Counted from the first letter of the stretch, positions 9,750 to 22,429 are shown. The stretch is 64,000 nucleotides of DNA from Gambelia wislizenii (GCA_030847615.1 JAUMIR010000001.1:60959501-61023500), one strand, 5' to 3'. The notes: generated from the letters alone by a model not told the origin. Made by a program: numbers and translations.

Positions 9750-10606
9750 CTGCACCACAGGACGAACACCACCACATTGCCATCGGCAAATCTGTGCTCA
9801 AGTCCGTTCAGCAGTTCACCTACCTGGGAAGCATCATCTCCACAGATGCCAAGATTGACAAAGAGATCGATCACAGATTAGCAAAGGCATATAGCGCATT
9901 TGGAAGACTTTACAAAAGAGTCTGGAGTAATAAACACCTGAGGCGAAGCACAAAAATCAATGTGTATAGAGCCATTGTCTATTCTCCTTTATGGGTCTGA
10001 AACATGGGTCACTTATCACCACCAACTACGACTTCTCGAACGCTTTCATCAGCGCTGTATATGCACAATCCTAAATATACACTACACTGACTATGTGATG
10101 AATGTTGCTGTCCTTGAGCAAGCAGGGATCACCAGCATTGAGACCATGATATTGAGAACACAACTGCACTGGGCAGGGCACGTTTCTAGGATGGAGGACC
10201 ATCGCCTCCCAAAAATACTACTCTACGGTGAACTCGCCACGGGTCAGTGGAAAAGCGGTGCTCCAAAAAAAGCGATACAAGGACTCCCTGAAACAACATC
10301 TCAGGCTCGGCCAAATTGATCACCAACAATGGTCCGCCGTGGCCTTACATCGGGAGGCATGGAGACGCACTATCCACAATGCTGCAGCCTTATTTGAGAA
10401 TTCACACTGAACAAGTCTTAAAGAGAAACAACAACACACACAAAATAATCACAACCCGGAAACATCACCCAATGTAACCTTCTGCTGTGCTTTCTGCAAC
10501 CAGACTTGTTTATCTTGGATTGGCCTTTTTAGTCATCAGCACGCTTGCAGAAAGCACGGGATGAGTCCTTCCTGAATCTTGGTTTGCGAAGAAAAGCCAG
10601 AGAGAG
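9750..10606 (+). pseudogene. LINE ORF2 C-terminal remnant (unassigned clade)
   Basis: Translation in two successive frames gives the part downstream of the reverse transcriptase catalytic core: QQFTYLGSIISTDAKIDKEI, then FGRLYKRVWSNKHLRRSTKI, GSETWVTYHHQLRLLERFHQ and RTQLHWAGHVSRMEDHRLPK, ending in a cysteine/histidine finger (CAFCNQTCLSWIGLF-like). At least two frameshifts and stops break it. The same family gives 519-905 and, inverted, 30190-30280. It is a 5'-truncated non-LTR retrotransposon; I do not assign its clade (RTE-, L2- or R4-like are possible). Confidence 0.8.
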
Positions 10607-11640
10607 TGAGTTGGAGCCCAAATGGATTTGTATGCAGTGTCTTATGGTGTGGAGATATCATTTGCTGACCTGGGGCTTTGACTCCTTAAGGGAAGACTTT
10701 CTGAAGCAGTCATTTCCAGCTTGGCTCCCTTTGCTGTTTTGGAATACAATTCCCATCAGCTCAGTCAGCAGAGATAATAGAGGTGGTGGGTGTTGTAACA
10801 GAAATATTTTGGACAATAAGGTCAGGGAATTGATGCCAGGTTGGAGAAGATGCTGCAGGTTCAAGACACAGTTCTAAGGGTTGGTGGACAATTGCCAGGG
10901 TAGTTTTGAATTCTTGTCTCTGGTTTGACTGGATTAGATCAAGAGATAGTGAGCCATTCCCATTTTCTCCCTGACATTTATAAGATGGGGAAATGTTCCT
11001 ACATCTCTGAATTGACTAACATGGTCGTGATAGCTGGACGAACTTATTTATATAGCCAGCATCAGGCTGCTTTCTTTTTCAACCCTGGCTCAATGTGCTT
11101 TGGCTTTGTTCTTTGTTCTTTCATCCTTTCCCTTGTGTTCTGCAGCTGAGTGATAATAGTTATCTTTTGTTTTAGATCTGGTGGTGGAATGGGATGTTTC
11201 AGTGTGGCCAGTTCAGTGTGGCACAGTCATGCTTGCATATCAATTGATAATTGATAATTTTGTCAAGAAAATGTTTGCTTTCATTGGAATTTAGGAATGT
11301 TCCCTGGTTCAGAAATTTGAATCAAATATACGTTCTATTGATCTAAGTAGCCTGATGATTCATGTGGTGGTGATGAAATGCCTCGTGGCACCATTTTACT
11401 ACAGTAAATTTATTATTACTAATTAATATACATTTGTCATTTTGAAGGCTTCCAAGTCAGAGTTAAACAGCAGAAAAATAGAGGAATTGGACTCAAAGGT
11501 TTGCTGTGCTGACGCTACAGCCCTGGTCAAGTTCCTAGCATATAGACAACCATTGCTAGAAAACACCTTTCAGGTTAAAAGGTTGTAGGAACATTGGTAT
11601 TTATGCTGGCAAAGTTTGTAGGGGAGGGGGGTGTTTAGGG
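10607..11640. other. Intron 1; hAT-like MITE remnant near 10718-10800
   Basis: The part 10735-10795 resembles the hAT-like MITE core (GGAATACAATTCCCATCAGC). Nothing else recognised. Confidence 0.4.
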
Positions 11641-11748
11641 ATTTTTATCTGTATTGTATTTTAATTTTTGTAAGCCGCCCCGATTGTTTAACAGAGGGAC
11701 GGGGTATAAATCAATTTTATTATTATTATTATTATTATTATTACTAGC
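11641..11748 (+). mobile_element. L2-type LINE 3' tail
   Basis: TAAGCCGCCCCGATTG...GGGACGGGGTATAAATCA followed by a (TTA)n tract. The same tail closes 60441-60770, and a diverged form ends 15470-16050 and the SINE at 53410-53695. Confidence 0.7.
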
Positions 11749-11944
11749 AGAATACAGGTGTGGGATTATGGCCGTTAATTTTCTTATCTGTTTATTACAT
11801 TTCTATTCCACCTTTCCACTAACAACAGTCAAGGTAGCTAAGCTTTTTAAGAATGGATTAAAAACAAATAAAAAACAAGTAAAAACAAGTAAAGCAATAA
11901 AACCATTAAAACAGTCAAACTGAGCAATTAAACTCATCAGAGTA

Positions 11945-12971
11945 GAATCATAGAATCATAGAATTGCAGAGTTGGAAGAGACCACGAGGGCCATCCAGTC
12001 CAACCCCCCTGCCACGCAGGAAATCACAATCAAAGCATCCCCGACAGATGGCCATCCAGCCTCTGTTTAAAGACCTCCAAGGAAGGAGACCCCACCACGC
12101 TCCGAGGGAGTGCGTTCCACTGCCGAAGAGCTCTTACTGTCAAAAAGTTCCTCCTAATGTTGAGGTGGAATCTCTGTTCCTGGAGCTTGCACCCATTGCT
12201 CCGTGTTCCAGTCTCTGGAGCAGCAGAAAACAAGCCTGCTCCATCCTCAGCGTGACATCCCTTCAAATACTTAAACAGGGCTATCATATCGCCTCTAAAC
12301 CGTCTTTTTTCCAGGCTAAACATACCCAGCTCCCTAAGTCTCTCCTCATAAGGCATTGTTTCCAGACCTTTCACCATTTTAGTTGCCCTTCTCTGGACAC
12401 GCTCCAATTTGTCAATATCCTTTCTGAATTGTGGTGCCCAGAACTGGACACAGTATTCTAAGTGAGGTCTGACCAAGGCAGAATAGAGTGGCACTATTAC
12501 TTCCCTTGATCTAGACACTATACTTCTATTGATACAGCCCAAAATTGCATTGGCCTTTTTAGCTGCCGCATCACACTGTTGGCTCATGTTCAACTTGTGG
12601 TCTACTAGGACTCCTAGATCCCTTTCGCACGTAGTCTCATTCAGCCAGGTCTCTCCCATCCTATATTTATGCATTTCATTTTTCCGCCCTAAATGCAGTA
12701 CTTTACATTTCTCCGTATTGAATTTCATTTTGTTAGCTTTGGCCCAGCTCTCCAGTCTATCCAGGTCATTCTGAATTTTGATCCTGTCCTCTAGGGTATT
12801 AGCTACTCCTCCCAATTTGGTGTCATCTGCAAATTTGATAAGTATGCCCCTAATTCCCTCATCTAAGTCATTGATAAAGATGTTGAATAGCACTGGGCCC
12901 AGGACAGAACCCTGTGGCACCCCACTGGTCACATCTTTCCAAGACGAAGAGGAGCCACTGCTGAGCACCCT
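11945..12971 (-). mobile_element. 5'-truncated CR1 LINE, nearly identical to the 55228 copy
   Basis: One open - strand frame of over 300 residues covers the RT palm (TSGVPQGSVLGPVLFNIFIN, with KFADDTKLGG) to the C-terminus ([13 protein letters not shown]). The (CATAGAAT)n tail is at the low-coordinate end. Homology to 55228-60309 stops abruptly at GAGCACCCT near 12971, a normal 5' truncation. The intact frame marks a young insertion. Confidence 0.92.
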
Positions 12972-13640
12972 ACGAATACTACTCTAGATTTTTGTAATAA
13001 CCTAAGCTTATTTACAGACGTCTCTAAATCTGGTTTTTCTACATGGTCTGTTGCTGGTAGACCCAATGTGTGGCAATCTCTTCCTATGGGGTAATTTTCA
13101 AAGAAATCATTACTGAATGTCCATTTTCCCATTTAAAAGCTTCATAAGTTCAACCTTCTCCAGTACAATCTTAACATTCAGATGGTGTTGAAAATGCTTT
13201 TTTTTTAAAGAAGTGAAGTCAACACAGAACTGCAAATATTGTTCATTTAAATACATCAGTGTCCTAGCAGTTTTTATTATCCTGCCCACCACCCAAAAAT
13301 ACATGAATCTAAAATAAGAAAAATACATAGAACTTTTATCAAAGTTTAGAAAAAAACAGGTAAAAAATTCAACTGATCTACGCTTGCAAAAGATATATAT
13401 TTGGGGATTTATTTTTGTTTTGCAGCAACTTGCAGAAGTCATTAAAACTGGGGTGTTAACTATGTTGTTCACTGATTAAATTGTGTGTCCATTTGTCACC
13501 ACTGGGTATCCAAAAGTAAGGACTAGATATCCATTTGAACATACAGTTGTTACTGAAAAATGCCTTGCCTTTCGAGAAAAGAACAAGCAGAGATTGAAGC
13601 TTCTGAAAAGGAAATGGACCTGAGAGTAGCAACTTACATA
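12972..13640. other. AT-rich intron, no gene seen
   Basis: AT-rich. Open frames on - (13110-13472) have no family resemblance or splice context. Confidence 0.4.
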
Positions 13641-13888
13641 CAGTAGGACCCCCGTATCCACTGATTCATTATCCACAGATTCAATTATCCACGGGACACA
13701 AAATAGTACACCTACCATAGAGTCTTCCTAGAAAATGTATCCTCTCTTGTAATTTTCTAGGTCCTCCAAGGCAACTCTATGGTATTTTAAACCAGAAGCC
13801 CCATTATTTTTAGTGGCATTCGCTATTATCCTGTAGTATCCACGGTGGGTCCCGGAACCAATCCCTCATGGATACGGGGGTCCTACTG
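13641..13888. mobile_element. pogo-like MITE, CAGTAGGACC subfamily
   Basis: Termini CAGTAGGACCCCCGTATCC and GGATACGGGGGTCCTACTG are exact inverted repeats with TA on both sides. Relatives: 38499-38777, 23688-24055 and 63743-64000. Confidence 0.9.
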
Positions 13889-15469
13889 TATCAAATGCAG
13901 GAGGAGGCTAGATGTCCAGGCCCATCTGCCTGCCTGCATGTCTGTCTATTGCCTTCTCAATGGTTGCTTGTTATGTTCCTTTGTGCTTTTACTTCTAACA
14001 AAAATATGTTGGTTAAATCCATCCAAGCTGCATGGGAGCTTCTCCCAAACTATGCGAGGCTCCACCCATGGCTTTGCATGTGGCCTTCTGTGTGGGTGGC
14101 TGTTCAGTGTCCCACATAGTCTTCAATTATGGGTGAGTAGGGGCAGACAGACAGTCATTCTTCATTCTAATGGACATTCAACAATATTTCTTTATACTAC
14201 AGATTTAAACAAGTTAGCCACCAATTAACAATTATGGGAATGAGCAAATGAGGAAGGAACCCAGTGTCAACTCAGTATTGCTTATGAGACCAGTAGTGCT
14301 GGTTATCTGTCACTAGTTTGAATAGACATCTCTGTCATGAAAAGTTCATCTCAGTCAATGATCTTTGTTGCTCTGTATTCATTATTTCCTTGACCTTTCG
14401 TCTCCTTTTTCACTGTTTCTTCTGTCCTCAGGTTTCTTTTCGATCTCTTCTCCAACCGTCCCCAGTAAATATTCATGCTCCATTGGTTGTTATGTTGGCT
14501 GAGCCATTAGAAAAGACATTTTCCACCTATGTCATGGTGACTTAGATAAGATTCATTGTAGCAATGGTAGAGAATAGTGTGTGTAGTGGTGGGAAGATGG
14601 CAAATATAAGCCTTAATCCTGCTGTTTCTCCTAATGAGAGTAGTTCTGTTGAGTCAGTGAGATTTACCTATGTGTTGACTTGCCACAAACGACTGAGGAT
14701 GTCTACTCTAGTTGGGACTAACCAACTGGATTCTAGCCATTGTTTCCCTTTTTCCACCAGTGGGACTGTTCCTTAAGTTGAATTTCATTCAGGAAATGTT
14801 ATCACTGGAGGAAGAAAAGCTGGATCCCACCTTTTTGCTATAAGCTATGACCTCTCTAACTATTTACAGTAGTTTGGGTCCGTATCTGTTCAATTCCCAG
14901 TTTGTTGAACAGTTCCTCCTCAGTGTGTTGCTTTTGCTGAATTGTTCATTTGCAGAATTGAACAGGATGCTTGTGACTATTGTTTGGTAAGGACCAAAAA
15001 CTTGGAGTTTGGTTTAGTTGTGTGGGGTGCTGCTTAAGCCTTCTGCTAGGCTCCGGATAGTTTTTGTATTTTTTAATTAGGTATTTATATTTAATTTAAT
15101 TAGGTCAGGTATTCAGCTGACAAAATGCTTATATCCATCTCCCACCAAGGCTGTTTCTCTAATCCTTTGCCTCTTACTCCTTATGCCTTGTTCTAGTTTT
15201 CTCCCACTCTTATTTAGAAAATGAGCTCCCTTAAGAGGAAGACCTCCTCACTCTTTACTTCTGTTGCTGACTAATTTTAGTACTGTGCTGTGTCTGTGTA
15301 AAATACTGGAGGCACATCCTGCTTTGTATATCAACCATCTTAGTTCTGTCCCTTTTTTGTTCTTGTTACTTCATATTATTGCCAGATGCTCTGTAAAGAG
15401 AGGCCTCGCTCTATATCGCACTTTCAAAGAATTGGATTTGTTTCTTATAAAAACATTTTCCTATGGACA
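13889..15469. other. Intron 1, no gene seen
   Basis: No recognisable repeat or exon. Several 60-130-codon open frames have no family resemblance. Confidence 0.4.
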
Positions 15470-16050
15470 TCTTTCATCTTTAGACAAGCTGAAACTTCAG
15501 TTGGTCCAAAGAGCTCATGACTGAGGGTAATTATATGGGGTGCAAGACTTTGTTATAACAGCTCCAATGATTACTAGTCTAGAGTGCCAGTTAGGAGCTA
15601 TAAAGCCTTATACTGCTGTGGTTCAGGTTATCTGAAGGACCATATTCTCTTGTATGGGCCTGCCTAGGTTTTGAGATCTTCAGGGAAGGCTCTTCTCATG
15701 GTCTTACTACCCCCTCTGGTATATCTGTTGGGAACACCGGAGAAGGCCTTCTTGGTGACTCGAGAGGCTAGACTGTCCCTCTCCATGGTGTACTTTTGTT
15801 TTTACAGCCCTTTTGGAACTGACTGTTTATGAGGAAAAGGTTTTAATAATGTGCTGTGTTTTCTATATTTGTTGCTTTAAAAAAAAGGCATACTTTTAAA
15901 TTACTTTTAATTCTGTTAAGGGTTTAATTGTATTTCAACATTTTGTATGTTTTATTGATGCTAGCTTTTACCTGTGTGTGTTTTAATTTTTCTGAGCCTC
16001 CTTGAATGGTTGAACGGGCTGGGTAGTAGGCATAAAATGAGCAAATAATA
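15470..16050 (+). mobile_element. L2-type LINE 3' end
   Basis: Begins with a decayed LDKLKLQLVQRA segment, the RT C-terminal 'LQLVQNAAAR' region of L2-type elements. It then passes through a TATAAAGCC..., CATATTCTC...TGGGCCTGCC region to a tail reading TCTGAGCCTCCTTGAATGG...GGCATAAAATGA. Frame lost. Confidence 0.65.
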
Positions 16051-16133
16051 GGTTTCTATGGAAATGTCAAATGACTAGATTGATTTCCTATGGGGAAATC
16101 TTTGAAGAATGGATTATGACCATTGAATCATAG

Positions 16134-16540
16134 AGTAGGAAGGGACAACAACGAGTGCTAGGAAAACACAACTAAAGCACTCCTGAAAGATGCCCATCTA
16201 GCCAAAGAAAGAAAGGCCCTGCCTTCTGAAGGAGTCTCTTCTACTGTCAAACTTGGCTTACCATCAGGAAGGTCTTCTTCATGTTTAGATGGAATCTTTT
16301 TTTCTTATAATTGGACTCTATAGCTTTGTGTCTTTGGACCAGCAGAAAACAAGTTCTCTTCATCTTCTACATGACACCCCTTCAGGTATTTGAGAGGTGA
16401 TGTGATCACTATATTTAATTTTCTCTTCTCTGAGATAAACATACCCAGCTTCCTAAGCCATTCCTCTTAAGGCTTGGTTTCCAGACCTTTGATCATCTTG
16501 GTTGTCCTCCTCTAGACATGTACCAGATTGTCAACATGCC
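16134..16540 (-). mobile_element. Old, degraded CR1 LINE 3' end
   Basis: Still recognisable on + as GAATCATAGAGTAGGAAGGG...AGCAGAAAACAAG...AAACATACCCAGCTTCCTAAGCC, but with many substitutions and gaps relative to 55228-55700. Confidence 0.8.
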
Positions 16541-18569
16541 ACTACTTGTTCTTCTGACTGTTAAGCATACAAGCATAGTTAGTGAAAGAGCCAATGTGTA
16601 CATAGCTAGACACCAGGATGTGGAAAAGTTACTTTTTGGGATGATGACTTTTCAAAACTTTCAGCCAACATGGGTCATTTCCATGCTGATGGATATACAG
16701 CTGGCTGCCGACTAAGTTTGGACTGACAACTAGAATTCTCAGGAGTGCACAGGCAGCCCATTGGTCCATTTAGGTCATGGATAGGCAAAGCACACTCCTC
16801 TGGATGTTCTTGGACTGCAGCTCCCATCATTTCTCACCATGGGCAATGATGGCTAAGACTGATGGGAGTTGCTCCCATCAGTAATACCTGAAGGGTCACA
16901 CCTTGTCCACCTTGATTTGCTGCATTATTATCTACACTGGTGTGAGAAAACTGATCCACAGGCCACCTATGGTGTCTGTACCCCACTTTTGTTGCCCCTG
17001 AAGTGTCCCTTCAATCCCTCAAAGCTCCGTCAGCATCTCAATTTTTTTTAAAAATGGTTGATTCTCAGTTGATCTTTGCCTGAAAATAGAGAACCCTTCC
17101 AACATGCAAAAATGTGTAAAAACCACCCCAGCCGTCCTGCATATACCCACCCCCAAATACCTCTTGTTTCCATTGGAGTACCTCTCAAAATGGTGACTGG
17201 AAGTCACACAGTGTCTTTTCCAGTCACCATTTTGAGTGGGGCTTGGAAGCAAAATGGAGGCATTTTGGCCTGGGAGGTGCATGTGTATGTGGTGCCTGCA
17301 AAGGGAGTCTGGGAGAAGAATTGGATCCTGAGCAGGTGCCTACCCCAATCTTCACTGACAAGCAGCGGCTTTGCAAGGTTTCTTTCCTAACTCAACTGGG
17401 AGTTCCTTGGGTCGACTTGGGATCTTTTCCATGCCACAGCCTTAGGATCTACAAATTCTGCTTACAATGTAAACTCTGTTCAGTGAACTGTACTTTGCAG
17501 GAAGCTATTTTTCAGCTATGTTTTGCCAAACCCTAGTTAGTATCAAAGCCCTGGGTATCATTAACCATGGGGCAGACACAGTTAGCATGGTTTAGGGTGA
17601 GCTTTCTGAGAGATTTCATTTGTAAGAGGGAGAGATGAAGACAAGAGTTGGTGTATATCTTTGAAGCAGACTCCTGGCTTGCAGATCATGGCTTGTAGGA
17701 AACTAATGCTAAGGTTGGCTGTAGAGCAGTCTGCAACCATGTAATCAAAAGTGCTGTTCTGACTGTATGGTTATGTTCCTTTGTAGCTTGTAGGATGTCT
17801 TGCAGAATACACAGCACCTGAGGAGGTACAAATCCTCCCAATTGCCTCAACTCTTCACTGTTCATAAATGCTGTTGCTGCTAAAAATGTCCAGGTAGATA
17901 GGGGACAAAAAGGAAAAGGACTGGTGAGGTATAAAAAGCCTTAATACATAGAAGCTTCATTAGCACAGGCTTTGTTAAATACAGTATGCCTGTAGTGACC
18001 CTAGGATAAAGGAATTTAACAGGTATTTTAACTACTAGATATCTCTTTTTAAAAAATGGTTTCTCTTATTTTATATCCAGTTAAGGTAAGAGCAGAACTA
18101 CAAGTAAGTGTGTGTGTACACATGTCAAGTTCTTTGCATGTGTTCATAAGTGATAGAAAATATGGATGTGAAGTAGCTTTTAAATTACTAACACCTATTG
18201 TCATACATATAAATCTAAAAGTTGTCCTCCTTGCTCCATGTGTAGTAAATACCTTCAGGAACCTGACTATTGACAAGTCTCATGCCATACAGATATTTTC
18301 CATTCGCACAATACACTCTACAATTTTTTTTAGAAGTGGAGCTAGGATATTTTCTAAGTGCTATGAACTCAGATGGCACTGCCTATCTTTGTTCGCCACT
18401 GACAATGTTTACAGGATCCTGCTCTTCCTTTCTTGCTGATATATGACGCTTTGAGGATATGGATAACTGTGACAAGATCTTCTGTGCCCAGGAGAAGCTG
18501 GAGCTGTTGTATCAACCTCACATGTGCCTAATGCTTCTGATGCCACCTGTGCCTCCAAGAATAAGACCA
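16541..18569. other. Intron 1, mostly unique; hAT-like remnant at 16795-16905
   Basis: The part 16810-16890 has the TGGACTGCAGCTCCCATCA...TGATGGGAGTTGC pattern of the hAT-like MITEs. A small hairpin lies at 17184-17236. No exon found. Confidence 0.4.
17184..17236. repeat. Perfect 19-bp inverted repeat with 15-nt loop
   Basis: CTCAAAATGGTGACTGGAA (17184-17202) and its exact inverse (17218-17236). Too short for a typical microRNA precursor; more likely a small MITE remnant. Confidence 0.6.
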
Positions 18570-19282
18570 GGGCCCACTCACATTACACAATTATAGTACT
18601 ATTATTATTCCACTTGAACTGCCATGGTTCAATCCTATAAAACCCTAGGATTTGTAAAAAGAACAGTACAGTTAAAAACATACAAATAGTGAACATTAAA
18701 ATAGAACATTAAAATACTACTAGCTGAACTCTGTGTACTGTACGTTGTTAAAAAAACTCCCCCCAAATGGCTGCTAGATCTCACAACAACCCTGTAAGGT
18801 AGGCTTGTGGATTTAAATTCTTCCTCCCCATTCTCAGTGTTACGTACTTTTCCTGGTATTGCTGAGGGTGACTTGCTCTGTTGCCCTGCCACTGCTGCCA
18901 ACGCCACCATCAGTTGACTGCCTGGGTCCTGTTGCAGTGGCAGCAGCATCATCCTGCCACCACCAGTTGACTGCCTGGGTCCCAATCTGGGCCACAGACT
19001 GAGCAACAGGAGTGAGGTGGAGAGGGTATTTGCATGTGGGTGGTGATTGGTTGGGTGTGGGTTGGTTGTGGGTTGGGTGTGTTTCCTGAGCAGCCAGTCA
19101 GCACACTGGGAAAGGCAACATACCCAAGAGAATTATATATATAGATAGTGATGCACAAGAGCTCTCTGGTTGAGAATTCTAAATTTCCCTCCCTAAACTG
19201 CCAATCCCAGGATTCCATAGGATGGAACCATGGCAGTTAAACTGGAACATAAGTGCTATAATTCTGTATTGTGAATGGGCCC
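18570..19282. mobile_element. TIR element with 'GGGCCC' ends (~713 bp)
   Basis: The left end GGGCCCACTCACATTACAC... and right end ...ATTGTGAATGGGCCC are inverted for about 90 bp, including CCACTT(G)AACTGCCATGG against CCATGGCAGTTAAACTGG. The 42723-42950 element is the same family with a short interior; 39885-39985 and 41800-41890 are half copies. I find no clear target duplication. No open frame of note. Confidence 0.65.
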
Positions 19283-20157
19283 CAGAGCTAATCTCAAACA
19301 TCAGACCAATGATCTAGCTAGTTTGGCCATCTAGTTAGTTCTGTTTCCCCACAGTAGCCAACTAAATGTCCTAGTGGAAACCTTGCAAGCAGGAATAAGG
19401 CAACAATTGTCTCCTATTGTTCCACAGCAGTTGGCCTTCAGAGGCATGTGGCTTCTGATCCAGGAGGTAACATATAGCTAACATGACTTGTAGGTGCATG
19501 TTGCAAAATCTGGTTCTTAGCTAGGAGTCCAACCCTATAAAGAATAGGTAGAACACAACCTTCCCCACACAGATGAACCATCCACCAACAGTAGCGCTAT
19601 CTTTTGTTTGTGAATTGGTCTGATTCCAGATCTGTCCCCTGCTTGGAAAGTTTATAATCTCAAACCTCTTTAGCTTTTATAGCTTGTCTTTAGATATTTG
19701 CTTCTCTTAGACCTCACATAATATTGTGGCTCACTGAAGATCATGTATTTTGACAGCTTAGAGAAGTTTTGGTGGTTCTACAGTTCAGCTGGCCCAAGAT
19801 ATTTGCTGTCTGCAGCAAAGGAACAGATAGAACCCTTTCCATCCCATTTAGAAAAGCTGAGTAGCTCCTCCACCACACTGAAAGGCATGGGTAGCTCTTG
19901 AGAGGCACAGGTCAGTGTTGCCTCCAATTCATTGTTGGCATCTGACAGCATCTGTTTCCAGAGTTGTCTGCCTCATTCTGGCTTGATGGATTATTTGGAA
20001 AGCCTGTCTCTCTGTTAAATGTGGATTGCTGGAGCTTTTCTTTATAATTCTTTATAAAGCTGTTCTTTATAATTCAATATAGATCTGAGAGAAAATAGCT
20101 TCTTAAAATTCTTGATCTGATTTTTGCATGGGCAAGTGTGAACATTTTGCCATGTGA
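19283..20157. other. Intron 1, no gene seen
   Basis: Unique-looking sequence without recognised features. Confidence 0.4.
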
Positions 20158-21283
20158 AGTTGAAGGCTTTCACGGCCGGCATCCATAGATTTTCCTTGGG
20201 TTTTTTTTTCCGGGCTGTGAGGCCGTGTTCTGGAAGAGTTTCCTTCTGACGTTTCGCCTGCATTTGTGGCTGGCATTTTCAGAGAATGGTTGGGTAGGAG
20301 TGTGTGTGGAGTTTATATCCCGTGAACCCCTATTGGGGAGTATATGTAAATTTGTATATTTGAATGGTTAGTTTCTGGGTTTAGAACCTAAAGTGGGCCC
20401 TACAGGCTAATGGTTACTCCAGATCATACATCACAAGAGCGGCCAGACTCCCAAAAAACACAGGAATGAAGAAGAAAAACAGTCACCCAAAGGGAAGGTA
20501 TTTTTTACCATACATCAAAGGAGTCACAGACAGAATAGGGAAACTGATGAGGAAACACACCTCCAAACAATCTACAGACCAACCAAGAAAATCCAAGAAA
20601 TGCTATGCTCAGTGAAGGACAAAAGTGACTCTCTCACAGCTGCAGGAGTTTATCGCATATCATGCAGCTGTGAACAAGTTTATATAGGGACCACTAAACG
20701 CAGCGTGCAAACATGAATCAAGGAACATAAGAGACACTGAAGACTGGGCTAGCCAGAAAAATCAGCAGTAGCAGAACCTGTTATAAATCAACCTGGACAC
20801 AAAGTGTTGTTTAAAAACACAGAAATTCTGGATCAGGCCAACAACTACCATGTCAGAATGCACAGAGAAGCTATTGAAATCCACAAACACCTGGACAACT
20901 TCAACAGGAAAGAAGAAACCCTAAAAGTAAACAAAATCTGGCTCCCAGTTTTGAAAAACAATAGAATCAAAACTCAACACTTACAAAAGAATTCCACCCA
21001 GGGACAGGGTGATTTCCAGCAGATAATGGTCCATCATCTAAGCATTAGCCAAACAGACACTTATCCACCTTGCATATCTGAACCCAGAAGCTAACCATTC
21101 AAATACACAAATTTACATATACTCCCCAATAGGGGATCACAGGATATAAACTCCACACACACTCCTACCCAACCATTCTCTGAAGATGCCAGCCACAGAT
21201 ATAGGTGAAACATCAGAAGTAAACTCTTCCAGAACATGGCCTCACAGCCCAGAAAAAAACCCAAAGAAAATCTTTTTTGCATG
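20158..21283 (+). mobile_element. Penelope-like element remnant with inverted flanking arms
   Basis: The coding part (20400-21093) is bracketed by a ~195-bp segment (about 20187-20382) and its inverse (about 21080-21273), which share GTGTGTGTGGAGTTTATATC and CTATTGGGGAGTATATGTAA. The left arm carries an extra outer end, GGCTTTCACGGCCGGCATCC. Inverted or direct LTR-like repeats are a known property of Penelope-like elements. The element is 5'-truncated and dead. Confidence 0.75.
20440..21093 (+). pseudogene. Penelope-like RT C-terminus plus GIY-YIG endonuclease, broken
   Basis: Translation gives LPYIKGVTDRIGKLMRKHTS, a linker, then GVYRISCSCEQVYIGTTKRS, whose VYR...YIG spacing is the GIY-YIG nuclease signature, and EKSAVAE, HREAIEIHKH and KIWLPVL, typical of the Penelope-like C-terminus. 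Premature stops follow the YIG motif (near 20713) and occur twice more before 20770. At least the first could be a CGA-to-TGA CpG decay. The last 96 residues remain open. Confidence 0.85.
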
Positions 21284-22429
21284 TATTTCCTTGATGAAGG
21301 AGAAAATACCCAGCCGTTTCTTAGGATTACCATTTGCAGTGGGAGCAACACCATCCCCCCCACCAGTTTTTCTTGTTGCTGTAGGGACAGCAAACGTGTT
21401 GATGGTCTGGCCACCATTTTGTGTCCTTCACAATACTTCAGATCTCATTTTCTGGAATGTTGCTGTAGTAGTGTGTATGCATGCGTTTGGGGGTAGCTGC
21501 TATCAGAAAGTAGTGATCTGTTGCCCAAATGCTCTGTTTTCTAAGGGGAAAGATAAGATAACCAGAAGTTTTCTCAGAGAAGTATCTCTTCCAAGGTGTT
21601 TGAGCTTAGCTTTAGGGTCCCCCCCCCATTTGCGTTTGGAGTGATGCTTCTAAAGTCCATGTTCTTGGCTAGCCTTCTTCAACCTGGCATCCCCTAGATG
21701 TGTTTGGCTGTAACTCTGTTATCATTGATGGCTAGGGATGATGGGACATCTAGCAGCTGGAGTTTATAGAGGAGCCCAACTCCTCTGGAGGCTGCCAGGT
21801 TGAAGAAAGGCTGTTCTTAATGCATCTGTTCCCCAGGCTTGGCTGGAGGTGGGGGAAGAGAACGGAACAAAAGTAATTCACACTTGATTTTACTAAACTT
21901 TATTATCTTATGCTCTTAAGGGAAAAATAGTTGTTGGAGGAGAAAATGTTAAGATTTTTCCAGACTTGAATGGCGTGGGGGTGGGGATGTTTGAAGGTGC
22001 AAAATAAATTGCTACAGTAAAGCCCGCCTTACAGCCAAAGTTTCTTCCACAAATAAACACAGCTGCAGCTTCCTGCAAAGACAAATCCGGTATTGCTGGG
22101 ACTTCTGTGAACAATAGTAGTATATTCCTGATCCAACGGATGCAGGCAAAGATTCATGCTCCTACACAGCAACCTTATAATAACTCCCCCCTCCCTCACC
22201 AGTGCAAGCTTATAGAATGTGTGCGTGTACTAGGGTGTACCATTTGGGTATTGATAAATATCTGTGTACAGTATAAGCAATTGCATAAGACACTCTGTCT
22301 TGCTCACATGCATACATGCAAAGATTAAAAGATTCAAGAGCTTCTATACACAGCTTGAAGTTCTCAAAAATATATTCCTGGTGCACCATTCTTGTCTTGG
22401 GAAGCCTTTGTTCCCTATGTCTTGGTGCA
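21284..22429. other. Intron 1; hAT-like MITE remnant at 21683-21808
   Basis: The part 21683-21808 is a loose palindrome (TTCTTCAACCTGGCATCCCC...GGCTGCCAGGTTGAAGAAAG) of the hAT-like MITE type. No other feature seen. Confidence 0.5.

Noticed and set aside
12972..13640. Open - frames (13110-13472, 13476-13718) as possible exons
   Set aside because: AT-rich random-looking peptides without flanking splice signals or family resemblance.
17184..17236. microRNA gene
   Set aside because: The stem is only 19 bp and the total length 53 nt, below the usual precursor size, with no flanking pairing.
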